DNA from: Bog-105 sp965277855
GTDB lineage: Bacteria > Acidobacteriota > Terriglobia > Bryobacterales > Bryobacteraceae
Assembly (NCBI GenBank): GCA_965277855.1
Contig: OZ255847.1
Coordinates: forward strand, 6,510,001-6,574,000
DNA length: 64,000 nt
Direction of reading: 5' to 3'
The notes under the pieces were generated by a model that was given only the letters and a program-made list of their open reading frames with translations, made no database searches and was not told the origin of the DNA. Of this stretch, positions 35,751 to 45,348 are shown in pieces. How positions within the stretch are numbered: position 1 is the first letter of the stretch; the number at the start of each line of letters is the position of its first letter. Position numbers and translations under genes: made by a program.

Positions 35751-36778
35751 GGGGGTGTGATCTCGCCGTTCAGATCCCAGAGATCTTCCCAGCTTTGATT
35801 GTCTTTCCACAAAAAGACTTGTCCTTTGATAAGGCGGCAATTCTTGTCGATGGCGGCGATGGCCTTCATGTCCGAACCGGTGAGAGGTTCGCTGACAGCG
35901 CCCTGAAGATTGGCGAGGATGTTGCGGGGCTTGACGGAGAACGGGATGGGTATTTGGCCGCGCTGAATGGCCCACTTGAGACAGACGACGGCAGGGTGGA
36001 TTTGAAGGCGTTGCGCGATGGAGACGATGACGGGGTCTTCCATATCGACGGTATCGTCGCTGGTCCGATCGCGCTCCGGACGTCCAGGAGAGCCGATGGG
36101 AGAGTAGCCGACAGGAGCGATACCGCTAGCGGTGACGAAATCGAAAAGTTCGGGCTGTTGAAAGTGTGGATGAAGTTCCATTTCGTTGATTGCCGGACGA
36201 ATGCGGGCATCCCGGAGAAGCAGTTTGAGTTTAGGGATCGTCATGTTCGAGGTACCGATGTAGCGCACGAGACCCGAGTCAACCAACTGCTCCATCTTGC
36301 GCCAGGTTGCCAGGAAGCTTTCGTGAAGGTAGGGTTTGGAATCCGGGCTGCGAGACGAAACGTCGCAGAATGGCGGATGAAAGTTGGGAAAGGGCCAATG
36401 CACCAGATAGAGATCGAGATAGTCCATCCCAAGATCGCTGAGGGACTGTTTGCAGGCAGGAATAACATCTTCGGAAGCGTGTTTATCATTCCACAATTTC
36501 GACGTGATCCAGAGTTCGCGTCGATTGATGCCGGACCGCATGATGTCGTGGAGGGCGGTTCCGATCTGAAGCTCGTTTCCATAGACGGAAGCGCAATCGA
36601 AGTGGCGGTATCCGATGGAAGCGGCATAGCGAACAGCAGCAGCAATTTCATCGGGTGTGACCTGGTCCGAACCGAACGTTCCCAGGCCAATCGCCGGAAG
36701 GGAGACCCCGGAGGCGAGTAAGCGCTGGGGGACACGGCTGGGGTCGACAGTTGATTCAATCGCGGTTGGAGAGTTCAT
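35747..36778 (-). CDS. Aldo/keto reductase, fucose operon
   Basis: 343 aa. The AKR tetrad is complete: D61 and Y66 in HFDCASVYGN, K94 in ITSKLWND and H127 in YLVHWPF. Cofactor-binding IPIPFSVKPRNILAN near residue 290 indicates NADP(H)/NAD(H). The start overlaps the FucU-like gene by 23 bases and the end overlaps the alcohol dehydrogenase by 4 bases. In a non-phosphorylating L-fucose route it might act as L-fucose dehydrogenase or reduce L-lactaldehyde. The choice cannot be made from sequence. Confidence 0.88.
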   Translation of the reverse strand: MNSPTAIESTVDPSRVPQRLLASGVSLPAIGLGTFGSDQVTPDEIAAAVRYAASIGYRHFDCASVYGNELQIGTALHDIMRSGINRRELWITSKLWNDKHASEDVIPACKQSLSDLGMDYLDLYLVHWPFPNFHPPFCDVSSRSPDSKPYLHESFLATWRKMEQLVDSGLVRYIGTSNMTIPKLKLLLRDARIRPAINEMELHPHFQQPELFDFVTASGIAPVGYSPIGSPGRPERDRTSDDTVDMEDPVIVSIAQRLQIHPAVVCLKWAIQRGQIPIPFSVKPRNILANLQGAVSEPLTGSDMKAIAAIDKNCRLIKGQVFLWKDNQSWEDLWDLNGEITPP

Positions 36779-37253
36779 GATGTTCGGTAATGACGGATTG
36801 AAGACGGTGTTCCGCGGCTTGATTCCAGTAGGCGCAATCGAGTTCGAGAAAGATCGAGGTGTAAGGAAGGGTCATAGCCGTCTTCAAAATGAGTACGCGA
36901 AATTCCTGGCTGACCTGGTGCAGTTTCGAGATGAGTTGTTCGTGGGGTAATTCGAGCGGAGCTGGAAGGAGGGCGGCAAGCTGCTCGCGATATGCCGAGA
37001 TGCCGGGAGCATCCGATTCGGGGAGGAACCGAAGTTCCTGATCGACAAAGGGCCTAGGCTCGACATGCTTCGATTGCGCAAGCGCCAGCAGGACATGGCG
37101 CAAAACCTCGATGTGCGGAGAATGGCAGAGGACGGTCTGGATGGCGTTGCTCGATTGAGAAGGATAGGCGGCGTCTGCGATAACAATCCAGTTGCGATGG
37201 CCAAAGACGGGAAGGGTTCGCTCCAAGCGCGCTTGCCAGTCGAATTGAGGCAT
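36756..37253 (-). CDS. Probable RbsD/FucU-family sugar mutarotase
   Basis: 165 aa from the ATG at 37253. The N-terminal block VFGHRNWIVIADAAYP matches the GHxxxIxxxDAxFP signature (catalytic His and Asp) of RbsD/FucU. LKTAMTLPYTSIFLEL near the C-terminus matches the RTGExxPYANIIL block. FucU interconverts the anomers of L-fucose, and all neighbours are fucose genes. A longer TTG reading from 37298 is rejected because it would start in the -35 box. No Shine-Dalgarno sequence is visible, and the predicted transcript start is only about ten bases upstream. Confidence 0.72.
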   Translation of the reverse strand: MPQFDWQARLERTLPVFGHRNWIVIADAAYPSQSSNAIQTVLCHSPHIEVLRHVLLALAQSKHVEPRPFVDQELRFLPESDAPGISAYREQLAALLPAPLELPHEQLISKLHQVSQEFRVLILKTAMTLPYTSIFLELDCAYWNQAAEHRLQSVITEHHELSNRD

Positions 37254-37259
37254 GAAGAC

Positions 37260-37298
37260 GTAAACGTTTACTATAGCGTCTGGCGGCACGCGAAACAA
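37260..37298 (-). promoter_or_regulatory. Promoter and LacI-type operator of the fucU-AKR-ADH operon
   Basis: On the minus strand TTGTTT (37293-37298), a 17-base spacer and TATAGT (37270-37275) form a good sigma-70 promoter. Directly on the -10/+1 side lies the perfect 12-base palindrome GTAAACGTTTAC (37260-37271), a typical LacI-family operator. The start codon follows 6 bases later, so the mRNA would be nearly leaderless. Confidence 0.72.
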
Positions 37299-37301
37299 GA
37301 A

Positions 37302-37317
37302 GGCCTTCAGGAAGGCC
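37302..37317. terminator. Short perfect hairpin at the end of the LacI gene
   Basis: GGCCTTC-AG-GAAGGCC spans the LacI stop codon. No U tract follows, so it may be a weak terminator or a transcript-end stabiliser separating lacI from the fucU promoter. Confidence 0.35.
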
Positions 37318-38329
37318 GACGTTGCGTGGAATCGCGCTGGATGATACGGGTTTGCATGAGAAAGGTTCTCGGTTTTTGGGGGAAGCCTTTGGATTCACCC
37401 AAGGCGAGGGCGAGTTTGGCGGCACGTTCGCCGAGGAGTTCACTTTGTTGATCCACAGTGGTGAGCGGGACGCGCAGCAGTGGACCATAGTGGACGTTCC
37501 CGCACCCGATGATGGCGACCTGTTCCGGAATTTTGATGGAGGCTTCGAGCAGGGCTTTCATGGCGCCCATGGCCATGGGATCGTTGTAACAGAAAATGCC
37601 GTCGGGATACGGATCGAGCTGGAGAAGCGACTGCATAATCTGGTAACCGGTGAGATCGCCGGAATCGTCGCCATGAGCGCGGCAGGCGATGTAAGAGGCA
37701 GGCGAGGGGAGACCGTGGTGGATCAGAGTCTGGCGGTAGCCTTCCAGTCGTTCGAGCGAAGGGCTGGTGGTTTCGCCGCCGATGTAGGCGATGCGGCGGC
37801 AGCCGATCTCGATCAGGTGTTCGGTGGCGAGACGGCCAATTAGGCGATCGTCGCAGCCGATGAAGTTGGCGGCTAGTCCGGCGAATTTCCGGTCGATGAG
37901 GATGTAGGGCTTCTTGTGCTCCTCAATGCGGCGGAAACTTTCGACAGAGCCTTGGGTAGAAGCAATCAGGAAGACATCGAGATTGCGGCTCAAGAGCTGT
38001 TCAATTTCCTGCTTTTCGAGATCGGGGTCTTCCTCGGAAGAGGAAAGGATGAGACTGTAACCCTTCTTGCGAAGGACTTTCGAGACACCCTTGGCGAGTT
38101 GCGAGTAAAAGGGATGAACGAGATCAGGAACGATGAGGCCGATGAGATAGCTTTTGCCGGTTACGAGCGAACGAGCAGCCAGATTGGGACGGTAATGAAG
38201 CTCCTTCATGCGCTTAAGGACGCGTTCGCGGGTCTCGGCGCTGATGTCGTTGTGATTGCGCAGAACTTTGGAGATGGTGACTACGGATAGACCAAGATCG
38301 AGCGCGATGTCCTTCATACGGACGGCCAT
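37307..38329 (-). CDS. LacI-family transcriptional regulator of the fucose genes
   Basis: 340 aa. The N-terminal HTH reads MKDIALDLGLSVVTISKVLR, with hinge helix RPNLAARSL near residue 55. The periplasmic-binding-like ligand domain follows, with YLIGLIVPDLVHPFYSQLAKG and DGIFCYNDPMAMGAM. It sits 18 bases after fucP on the same strand and just before the operator palindrome at 37260-37271. The likely inducer is L-fucose or a product of it. Confidence 0.93.
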   Translation of the reverse strand: MAVRMKDIALDLGLSVVTISKVLRNHNDISAETRERVLKRMKELHYRPNLAARSLVTGKSYLIGLIVPDLVHPFYSQLAKGVSKVLRKKGYSLILSSSEEDPDLEKQEIEQLLSRNLDVFLIASTQGSVESFRRIEEHKKPYILIDRKFAGLAANFIGCDDRLIGRLATEHLIEIGCRRIAYIGGETTSPSLERLEGYRQTLIHHGLPSPASYIACRAHGDDSGDLTGYQIMQSLLQLDPYPDGIFCYNDPMAMGAMKALLEASIKIPEQVAIIGCGNVHYGPLLRVPLTTVDQQSELLGERAAKLALALGESKGFPQKPRTFLMQTRIIQRDSTQRRPS

Positions 38330-38347
38330 GACTTTAATTATCTGATT

Positions 38348-39673
38348 TCAATTATCGACGGAGGCGGATGGCGCGTGCGATCCAAAGAAGGCAAAACAGG
38401 CGATGTAGAGATAGCAGGATAGAGGGACAAGCATCGCTTTGGCCATGCTGAGGGTAGCTTCCGATACCAGGCCCATGAGAGGCGTGAAAATGGCGCCGCC
38501 AATTATAGCCATGACGATCAGTGAACCGCCGAGTTTGGTGTCGGCGCCAAGTCCGCGAAGGCCGAGGGCGAAGATGGTGGGGAACATGAGCGACATGAAG
38601 AAGCTGGTGGCGAAGATAGCCCAAACCCCGAGCCAACCTGGAAACACCACCGCGACCAGAACGAGCAACATGTTGATCAGGCAGAAAAAGCCCATCAATA
38701 GGTTGGGTTGGATAAAGCGCATAAAGTAGCTTGCGGCAAACCGGCCGATGGCAAAAGCAAGCAGAGTTCCTGTGAGGAAATAGCCGGCGACCTTTTCGGT
38801 CTGGTGGGCATAATCCTGCACGTATTGAATGAAGTAGCTCCAGGTGCCGACCTGTGCGCCGACATAGAAAAACTGGGCGATGACCGCCTGAATAAAATGG
38901 GGGCGTTTGAGGAGATTCGTGAAGCGGGAGGGCTGGGCGGTGGGCGCGGGATTAATCTCTTCGCCGACTTGCGGAAAGGTGGTGCGCGCCAGCAGGAAAG
39001 CCCAGAAGAATACGAGGATTCCGAGGACGAGATAGGGGGTGACCACGCGCATGGTTTCGTGCTGCAGGAACGTGTTGTAAGTGCCGGCAATCTTTTGGGC
39101 GGCGATCTGGCTGGACGTCAATTCGACGCCGGAAAAGATGAAGGTAGTTCCGACGAGCACGCCGCAGATAGAGCCGAGAGGATTAAAGGCCTGGGAGAAG
39201 TTGAGGCGGCGCTCGGTGCTGGCGGGATCTCCGATCTGAGTAATAAAAGGGCTTGAGCCGGTTTCGAGGAACGCGAGTCCGCCCGCGATCACGAAGAGCG
39301 CGCAGAGGAAAAAGCTGTAGCTCTGGGTAAGAGCGGCGGGCCAGAAAAGCAGAGTGCCGGAGCCATAGAGAAGAAGCCCGGCGATCAAGCCAATCTTGTA
39401 GCCGAAGCGGCGCATGACGAGAGCGGCCGGCATGGAGAGGGTGAAGTAGCCAAAATAAAACGCAGATTGAACGAGGCCGGCTTTGAAACGTGAGATCTCG
39501 AACGACTTCATGAACTGACGGATGAGCACGTCGTTGAGGTTGTTGGGAATGCCCCATAAGAAGAAGAGCGCCGTGACGAGGACGAACGGAACCAGGTACT
39601 GGCGGGGAATGAGTTTGGCGCCTTTGGCGGCGGACTGACTTTGGGAAGCCAGGTTTGTTTGGCCGTTCAACAT
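38348..39673 (-). CDS. fucP: FucP-family L-fucose permease (MFS)
   Basis: 441 aa, twelve membrane helices. Family blocks are FFLWGIPNNLNDVLIRQF in the first helix, GLVQSAFYFGYFTLSMPAAL, and ALFVIAGGLAFLETGSSPFI followed by FNPLGSICGVLVG, the FHS/FucP pattern; L-fucose:H+ symport is the prototype function. It is divergent from the GH29 fucosidase (84 bases between starts) and cotranscribed with the LacI gene. Related permeases take glucose/galactose, but the context favours fucose. Confidence 0.88.
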   Translation of the reverse strand: MLNGQTNLASQSQSAAKGAKLIPRQYLVPFVLVTALFFLWGIPNNLNDVLIRQFMKSFEISRFKAGLVQSAFYFGYFTLSMPAALVMRRFGYKIGLIAGLLLYGSGTLLFWPAALTQSYSFFLCALFVIAGGLAFLETGSSPFITQIGDPASTERRLNFSQAFNPLGSICGVLVGTTFIFSGVELTSSQIAAQKIAGTYNTFLQHETMRVVTPYLVLGILVFFWAFLLARTTFPQVGEEINPAPTAQPSRFTNLLKRPHFIQAVIAQFFYVGAQVGTWSYFIQYVQDYAHQTEKVAGYFLTGTLLAFAIGRFAASYFMRFIQPNLLMGFFCLINMLLVLVAVVFPGWLGVWAIFATSFFMSLMFPTIFALGLRGLGADTKLGGSLIVMAIIGGAIFTPLMGLVSEATLSMAKAMLVPLSCYLYIACFAFFGSHAPSASVDN

Positions 39674-39735
39674 GCTGAGCTATTTTAACGGCATTGACGG
39701 CTTTGCGGTAGCAGGTAGTGTACGATATTCATCGA

Positions 39736-39751
39736 TACAGTAAACGTTAAT
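39736..39751 (+). promoter_or_regulatory. -10 box and LacI-like operator half of the fucosidase promoter
   Basis: TACAGT (39736-39741) overlaps GTAAACGTTAAT (39740-39751). Relative to the fucU promoter it keeps the -10 box, the GTAAACGTT core and exactly nine bases from GTT to the ATG at 39758. The second operator arm is degenerate. No convincing -35 box. Confidence 0.6.
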
Positions 39752-39757
39752 ACCAAG

Positions 39758-41335
39758 ATGCCGAAATTACAACGCAAGCTGGGCTTTCCATTGCTGCTCT
39801 TCACACTGGTAGCTGCCCGCGGACAAACACCGAATGCAGATGATTTGGTTTGGCAGAAGTCTGTCGGGAAGTTCGACGGACACAGAACAGCCCTGCTGCG
39901 CGAAGTAGATCAGCAGGCACAATCCGGGAAATTCAAGCCGACTTGGGATTCGCTGCAGAAGTATGAGATTCCAAAGTGGTATGAGGACGCAAAATTCGGC
40001 ATTTTCATTCACTGGGGCGTGTATTCCGTGCCGGCGTTCGATAGCGAATGGTATCCGCGCAATATGTATTTGCAGGGCAAAAAGGACTACGAGCACCAGG
40101 TAGCGGAGCATGGGCCGGAAACGAAGTTCGGGTACAAAGACTACATCCCCGCTTTCAAGGCGGAAAAGTTCGATCCGGATGCCTGGGCCGAGTTGTTCCG
40201 GCAGTCGGGAGCGAAATATGTTCTACCCGTCGCGGAGCATCATGACGGGTTTGCCATGTACAACTCGGACCTGTCGGATTGGACAGCGGCCAAGATGGGT
40301 CCGAAGCGTGACGTGGTCGGTGAACTCGCGAAAGCGGTGCGCGCAAAAGGTTTACATTTCGGCGCCTCGAGCCACCGGATCGAACACTACTTTTTTATGA
40401 ATGGCGGGCGGGAATTCCCGTCAGACGTGCAAGACCCAAAGTATGCGTCATTTTACGGACCGGCGCACGCGGGAGTGACGGATAAGAATCATGCCGAATG
40501 GTTTGCGCACCCCGATGCTGCTTATTTGAGTGACTGGCTTGCTCGGACGACGGAGATTGTGATTAAATATCATCCGGAAATTGTCTGGTTTGACTGGTGG
40601 ATCAACACCAAAGAAGCCGAGCCGTACTTACAGCGTTTTGCTGCGTTTTATTATAACTACGCAGCAAAGCATGGATTTCCGGCAGCCATAAACTACAAGT
40701 TTAAAGCCTATCCGGATGGGGCGGCGGTATTGGATATTGAGCGCGGGCAACTCGACGCCACTCGCAAGCTGTTCTGGCAAACAGACACGTCAATTAGCGT
40801 GAAGTCGTGGGGCTATATCAAGAACGATACTTTTCGCACGCCGGATTCACTGATTACCCAACTGGTGGACATTGTGAGTAAGAATGGTTCGCTGCTGCTC
40901 AATATCGGCCCGAAGCCGGATGGCACGATTCCGGACGAAGCGCAGGAAACGCTGCGGAGCATGGGTCGATGGTTAAGTGTAAATGGGGAAGCTATTTACG
41001 GGACGCGCCCTTGGAAGACCTCTGGCGAGGGTCCGACAAAGGTGGTCGGTGGATCGTTTCATGACACCTCGACGCAGCCGTATTCGAGTGAAGATATCCG
41101 GTTTACGAGCAAAGGTTCGCAACTGTACGCGATTGCCTTAGCTTGGCCGAAGGATGGAAAGTTGACGATCAAGTCGCTGGCCAAGGGTGGTCCCTATGGA
41201 GTGGTTCGGGTAAAGAACCTGCGATTATTGGGCTCCAATACCAAATTGAAGTGGAGACAGGATGATAAAGGCTTGGCCGTGGAGCTGCCGGTCAAGCCCG
41301 TGGGTGAGTATGCCTATGTGTTTCGGATTTCGTGA
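39758..41335 (+). CDS. Secreted alpha-L-fucosidase, GH29
   Basis: 525 aa with a signal peptide (GFPLLLFTLVAARGQ). The GH29 (beta/alpha)8 domain starts WYEDAKFGIFIHWGVYSVPAF. The sugar-binding block is VAEHHDGFAMYNSDLSDW, and EIVWFDWWIN holds the likely nucleophile D279. SLLLNIGPKPDGTIP ends the catalytic domain, and a small C-terminal beta domain follows. It releases L-fucose from glycans outside the cytoplasm for uptake by the divergent FucP. Its promoter carries the same operator core as the catabolic operon. Confidence 0.93.
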   Translation: MPKLQRKLGFPLLLFTLVAARGQTPNADDLVWQKSVGKFDGHRTALLREVDQQAQSGKFKPTWDSLQKYEIPKWYEDAKFGIFIHWGVYSVPAFDSEWYPRNMYLQGKKDYEHQVAEHGPETKFGYKDYIPAFKAEKFDPDAWAELFRQSGAKYVLPVAEHHDGFAMYNSDLSDWTAAKMGPKRDVVGELAKAVRAKGLHFGASSHRIEHYFFMNGGREFPSDVQDPKYASFYGPAHAGVTDKNHAEWFAHPDAAYLSDWLARTTEIVIKYHPEIVWFDWWINTKEAEPYLQRFAAFYYNYAAKHGFPAAINYKFKAYPDGAAVLDIERGQLDATRKLFWQTDTSISVKSWGYIKNDTFRTPDSLITQLVDIVSKNGSLLLNIGPKPDGTIPDEAQETLRSMGRWLSVNGEAIYGTRPWKTSGEGPTKVVGGSFHDTSTQPYSSEDIRFTSKGSQLYAIALAWPKDGKLTIKSLAKGGPYGVVRVKNLRLLGSNTKLKWRQDDKGLAVELPVKPVGEYAYVFRIS

Positions 41336-41348
41336 GGTGGTGACCGGG

Positions 41349-44300
41349 CTAGAACATCAGGCGGACGGCAAATTGTAATTCGCGGGGCAAACCGGAACCC
41401 GTGTTATCTACGGCGAATTTGTCGCTGTTTGCATTACTGTTGGACAGCGACGTGATCTGACCGAAGTTGCCGGGCACCGTGATGTATCCCTGCGCGTGAG
41501 TGGCATCGGGCGGATTGTAAGTGAGTGACAAATTATTGGGATCGGCGTACTGGTCGTGATTAAAGATATTAAACGCCTGCGCAGTTACTTCGAAGGCAAA
41601 TCGCTCGGTCAGTTTGAAAGTGCGGGACAGGGAGATATCTGTTTGCCAGGTGATCGGAGCGCGCACAAGGCCCCGGCCGGCGTTTCCATAAGCGAGTAAG
41701 ACGCCGTTGGCGTCTGAGGCCGGTGCTGCGAAAGCGGCAGGATTCACCCAGTTGTTCACGCCTTGGCCAGCCGGGATGACTGAGGCTCCATAAACTACAT
41801 CCGGTCGGATATTGTTATTGTTTCCATTCGGCACTAGGCTCGAATCGATATTGAGTGTCACGTCGAGTGGATGGCCGGTGTGCCAGGTGGTTAGGCCGCT
41901 GACGGTCCAGCCGCTGAGAATGGCAGAGGCGATGCCGGTCTGAGCGAATTGCTTACCGTGTCCGAAAGGCAACTGCTGTAACGACGTTGTGACGAACGTC
42001 GAATACGCTTGGACCAAAATCGCACTTGCGGCAGTCTACGTTCTGGGGTGCATTGGATTCGCCGCCGCCGACCGATCCGTCGTTCTCGGCATGAGAGTAG
42101 AGATACTGCAGGGTAAATGAGAGACCGGATCCAAACTGACGGTTCAGAGAGACGTTCAAAGCATTGAAGCTGCTGTTGCCATCATTATTCTTTATGTCGA
42201 CCTGGTTGTAATCGGGAAGGGGACGCAAACCTGTATTGGGATCGATGTTGTTGATGTACGTGCGGGCGAAGAGACGACGCCCCTGTACGCCTGTGTATCC
42301 GGTGGACAGAACAAAATTAGCGGGGAGATTCCGTTCGATGGAGAGGCCGTACTCCATGGTGTAGAAGTCCTTGCGATCACGCTGCAGCGCGCGTGGGTCG
42401 ACCCGCTGAGCGCGGCGATATTCAGGTAAGGTGTAATCGGATAGGAAAGCCCAAGAACGTCCGCGGAGGAAAGCTGAAGCCGTACGTTATCGCTTTCCAA
42501 GGCCGCATTGCGATCGTCATTCTGACCGGGTCCGTGATGGATGCCGAAGCCACTGCGGACCAAGGTCTTGTCGTTGAGGCTATAGGCGACACCGAGGCGG
42601 GGATCGAAATTGGTGTAACTCGGGAATTCAAGAGCTGAATTAGCGCGACAAATGCCGGCGCAACGATAAAAATCAAAGACGCGTGTGCGATTGTTCACTT
42701 CCGTTACGGGGGAATAAAAGTCCCAGCGGATACCGGCGTTAATGGTGAGTTTGGAAGTAATTTTCCAATCGTCCTGGATGTATGGCATGACGAAGGTGTG
42801 GCGGAGACCGCGCGACCACCATGAGGATTTTAGAGACAGGTTATCGAGCTGATCGTTCTGGAAGCCATCGTAACTCGTAAAAGCGATCGAGTTATCATCC
42901 GTGATGCCCTGATTCAGCCAGATACGGCGGACTTCACCACCGATCTTTAAGGTATGACGGCCGAGCACCTTGGTGAAGTTATCGATGTAGCCCCAGGTAG
43001 TTCCGACTTCATTATCAGTATTGTTGTTACTCAGCCCTTCAAATAAGCCGCCGAAGTCTACCACAAGATCGCCAAGGTTAAAACCCGAGGCGCTGACCTG
43101 GGGATTGTGGAATGGCGATCGATTGCCGCCAAACTTGAACTCATTGAAGGTAGTCGGGGAGAAGACATGCTGATAGGACAGCACGTAATTCTGAGGCCGA
43201 TTGATAATCCGCTGTTGATCGAGCAGGTTGCCGCTGGGCGCGCTGGCAAACGAGTCATCGATAGACATGCGGAAATAGAGGAAATTGCTGTCGTTAAAGC
43301 GGTGATCGATGCGGGCTAGACCGCTATCTTCATGAAGATTGACCGCGCCGAGGCGGGTGTATTCGGCGGTGTTTGCATCGACAGGCACCTGTCCGGAGGG
43401 GAACGCATTCATAATGGGCGCCAGGGCGGGCGAAGTTTGCAAAACTGCCTGTTTGAAGCTGTCGCTCGGAACGAAGGCGTGAAGCGTCTGGCCGCGAAAC
43501 TGGCGAAAGCCTTCGTAGGAGAAGAAGAAGAAGGTCTTGTCCTTTTTGATAGGTCCGCCGAAGGTACCGCCAAATTGATTCAAACGGAACGGAGGAACTT
43601 TAGTTTTGGCAGGCGCGGCAGGGTCGAGATCGAGATCCAGGAAAGAGCGGGAATCGAAAACGCTATTGCGGAGATACTCGAAGCCGGTTCCGTGAAACTC
43701 ATTCGTACCGCTTTTGGTGACGAGGTTAACTTGGCCGCCATTGCCGGCACCGTATTGGGCGTCATACAGCGCAGTGCTGACTCGGTATTCTTCGATAGAG
43801 TCTTCGGAGACTTGCAGGCGGGCTGTGGATTTCTGGGCCTGTTCCTGAATACCGGTGGCGTCTACACCATCCATCATGTAGTTGTTGTCGTCCCGGGCAT
43901 GTCCGGCAAAGCGAATCGAACGCTGATCCCCGCCGCCGTTATCGATAGCTAGCGGAGCGAGGACGAGAAGGCTGGCCTAGTTGCGACCGTTGACCGGGAG
44001 ATTGGCGATCTGGGTGGAATCGATGACCCCGGATACGGCCGCAGACGCTTGATTCAGCGCCGGCTCGGTGGCGATTACCTCCGTGCTGGTCTGCGTGGTG
44101 GCTAATTGCATTTGGGCATTTAGGGCAACTACAGAGCCGGCTCTGCATTCCACAGCGAAAACTTTGAGTCGCAAAGCCTGGCTTTTCGACGGTAACCGTG
44201 TAGGTGCCGAGCGTGAGGTTTGGAATGGTGTAGACGCCCGCTGAGTTCGTGGTAACTTCACGTTCCTGACCGCTTTCTTTGGCAAGGGTCTTGATAGTTG

Positions 44301-44430
44301 CACCGGATACTATGGCGCCGCTCTGGTCGGTGACAGAGCCTGTGAGAGAAGCTTGATCGACTTGGGAAAAGAGTAACTGTGTCCAGCACAGAGACACACT
44401 AAGGGCAATGACATGCGTACGGAAATTCAT
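41349..44430 (-). pseudogene. Oar-type TonB-dependent receptor, decayed
   Basis: Family parts are in correct order across about 3.08 kb, but in several frames. The signal peptide and regulatory domain (from MNFRTHVIALSVSLCWTQL at 44430) run into a one-base frameshift near 44157-44162. The plug then has an amber codon at 43977-43979 within LPVNGRN-stop-ASLLVLAP, where Trp is expected. The barrel continues to a frameshift near 42400-42410 (before DPRALQRDRKDFY) and another near 41955-41985 (before QLPFGHGKQF). The end FAVRLMF is intact. Four independent lesions make a functional product unlikely. It lies next to the GH29 gene (tail to tail), so it may once have imported fucosylated glycans. Confidence 0.88.
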
Positions 44431-44548
44431 GGAAGCGTAGGTGGGGTTGGTGAACCCTGACTAACGGCGGATTAGCGACTAATGCGTTCCAAAAGATTGA
44501 CAATGGCGTGAATACTGCATAAATGGGCGTACAAGGCCAGTGGACAGC

Positions 44549-45304
44549 CTACGTGCCGACAACTACACCGCCATCGACGCTTAACACGGTGCCGGTGATA
44601 AACGCCGCCGCATCGGAAGCCAGCCAGAGATAGGCATCGGCCACATCTTCGGGCGCGCCGAGGCGGCCGAGCGGCGTATGCTCCAGCATGGTCTGACGAA
44701 TCTTTTCGGGGACTGCCTGGATCATTTCTGTTGCGATGAATCCGGGAGCTACCGCGTTGGCCCGGATCTTATATCTACCGAGTTCGCGAGCCCAGACTTT
44801 GGTCATGCCGATGACGCCCGATTTGGCAGCGATGTAGTTGGTCTGACCGAAATTGCCATAGAGGCCCACGACGCTCGAAGCGCTCAGAATGACTCCTCCG
44901 ACCTGGGCTGCAATGAGTAGTGGAGCAACCGCCCGCGTGCAGGCAAACACGCCTTTTAAATTCACGGCGATTACTGCATCGAACTGTTCATCGCTGAGTG
45001 TGCCGGTGAGTGCGCCGTCTTTGTATTTCACCAGCTGGCCGTCGCGCAAAATGCCTGCGTTATTCACCAGAACGTAGGGCGCTCCCCATTGTTCGGTGAG
45101 TTGTTCGAGCGCGGTGTTGATCGAAGCCGAGTCCGCGACATTGACATGCTGAAAGAGGCCGCCCGGTTGCGGATCGCAGTCTTGCAAATCCCATGAGGCC
45201 ACGCGGCAGCCTTCCCGAGCAAACCGTTTCGCTGTCGCCAGGCCTATGCCGTTGGCCGCTCCAGTGACAATCGCCACTTTGTCTTTCAATCCGGTTTCGA
45301 TCAT
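44549..45304 (-). CDS. FabG-like short-chain dehydrogenase/reductase
   Basis: 251 aa. The cofactor motif TGAANGIG is at 14-21, NNAG at 81-84, catalytic Ser in SASS (141-144), and Y157 and K161 in TNYIAAKSG; all SDR catalytic residues are present. The end ITGTVLSVDGGVVVG is typical of FabG/acetoacetyl-CoA reductase-like enzymes. It is monocistronic, divergent from an ADOP permease. The substrate could be an acyl thioester or, given the nearby fucose genes, a sugar acid; nothing decides this. Confidence 0.88.
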   Translation of the reverse strand: MIETGLKDKVAIVTGAANGIGLATAKRFAREGCRVASWDLQDCDPQPGGLFQHVNVADSASINTALEQLTEQWGAPYVLVNNAGILRDGQLVKYKDGALTGTLSDEQFDAVIAVNLKGVFACTRAVAPLLIAAQVGGVILSASSVVGLYGNFGQTNYIAAKSGVIGMTKVWARELGRYKIRANAVAPGFIATEMIQAVPEKIRQTMLEHTPLGRLGAPEDVADAYLWLASDAAAFITGTVLSVDGGVVVGT

Positions 45305-45348
45305 GATGAGCTATAGAGCAAGATACAGGAAGCGACTTAGGAGATGTC

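Noticed and set aside
34803..36721. Two long plus-strand frames (331 and 308 codons) opposite the alcohol dehydrogenase and aldo/keto reductase
   Set aside because: Composition reflects the reverse of genuine coding sequence; no family motif, and the minus-strand genes have complete catalytic sets.
37254..37298. TTG-initiated extension of the FucU-like gene
   Set aside because: It starts within the predicted -35 box and would translate through the promoter and operator.
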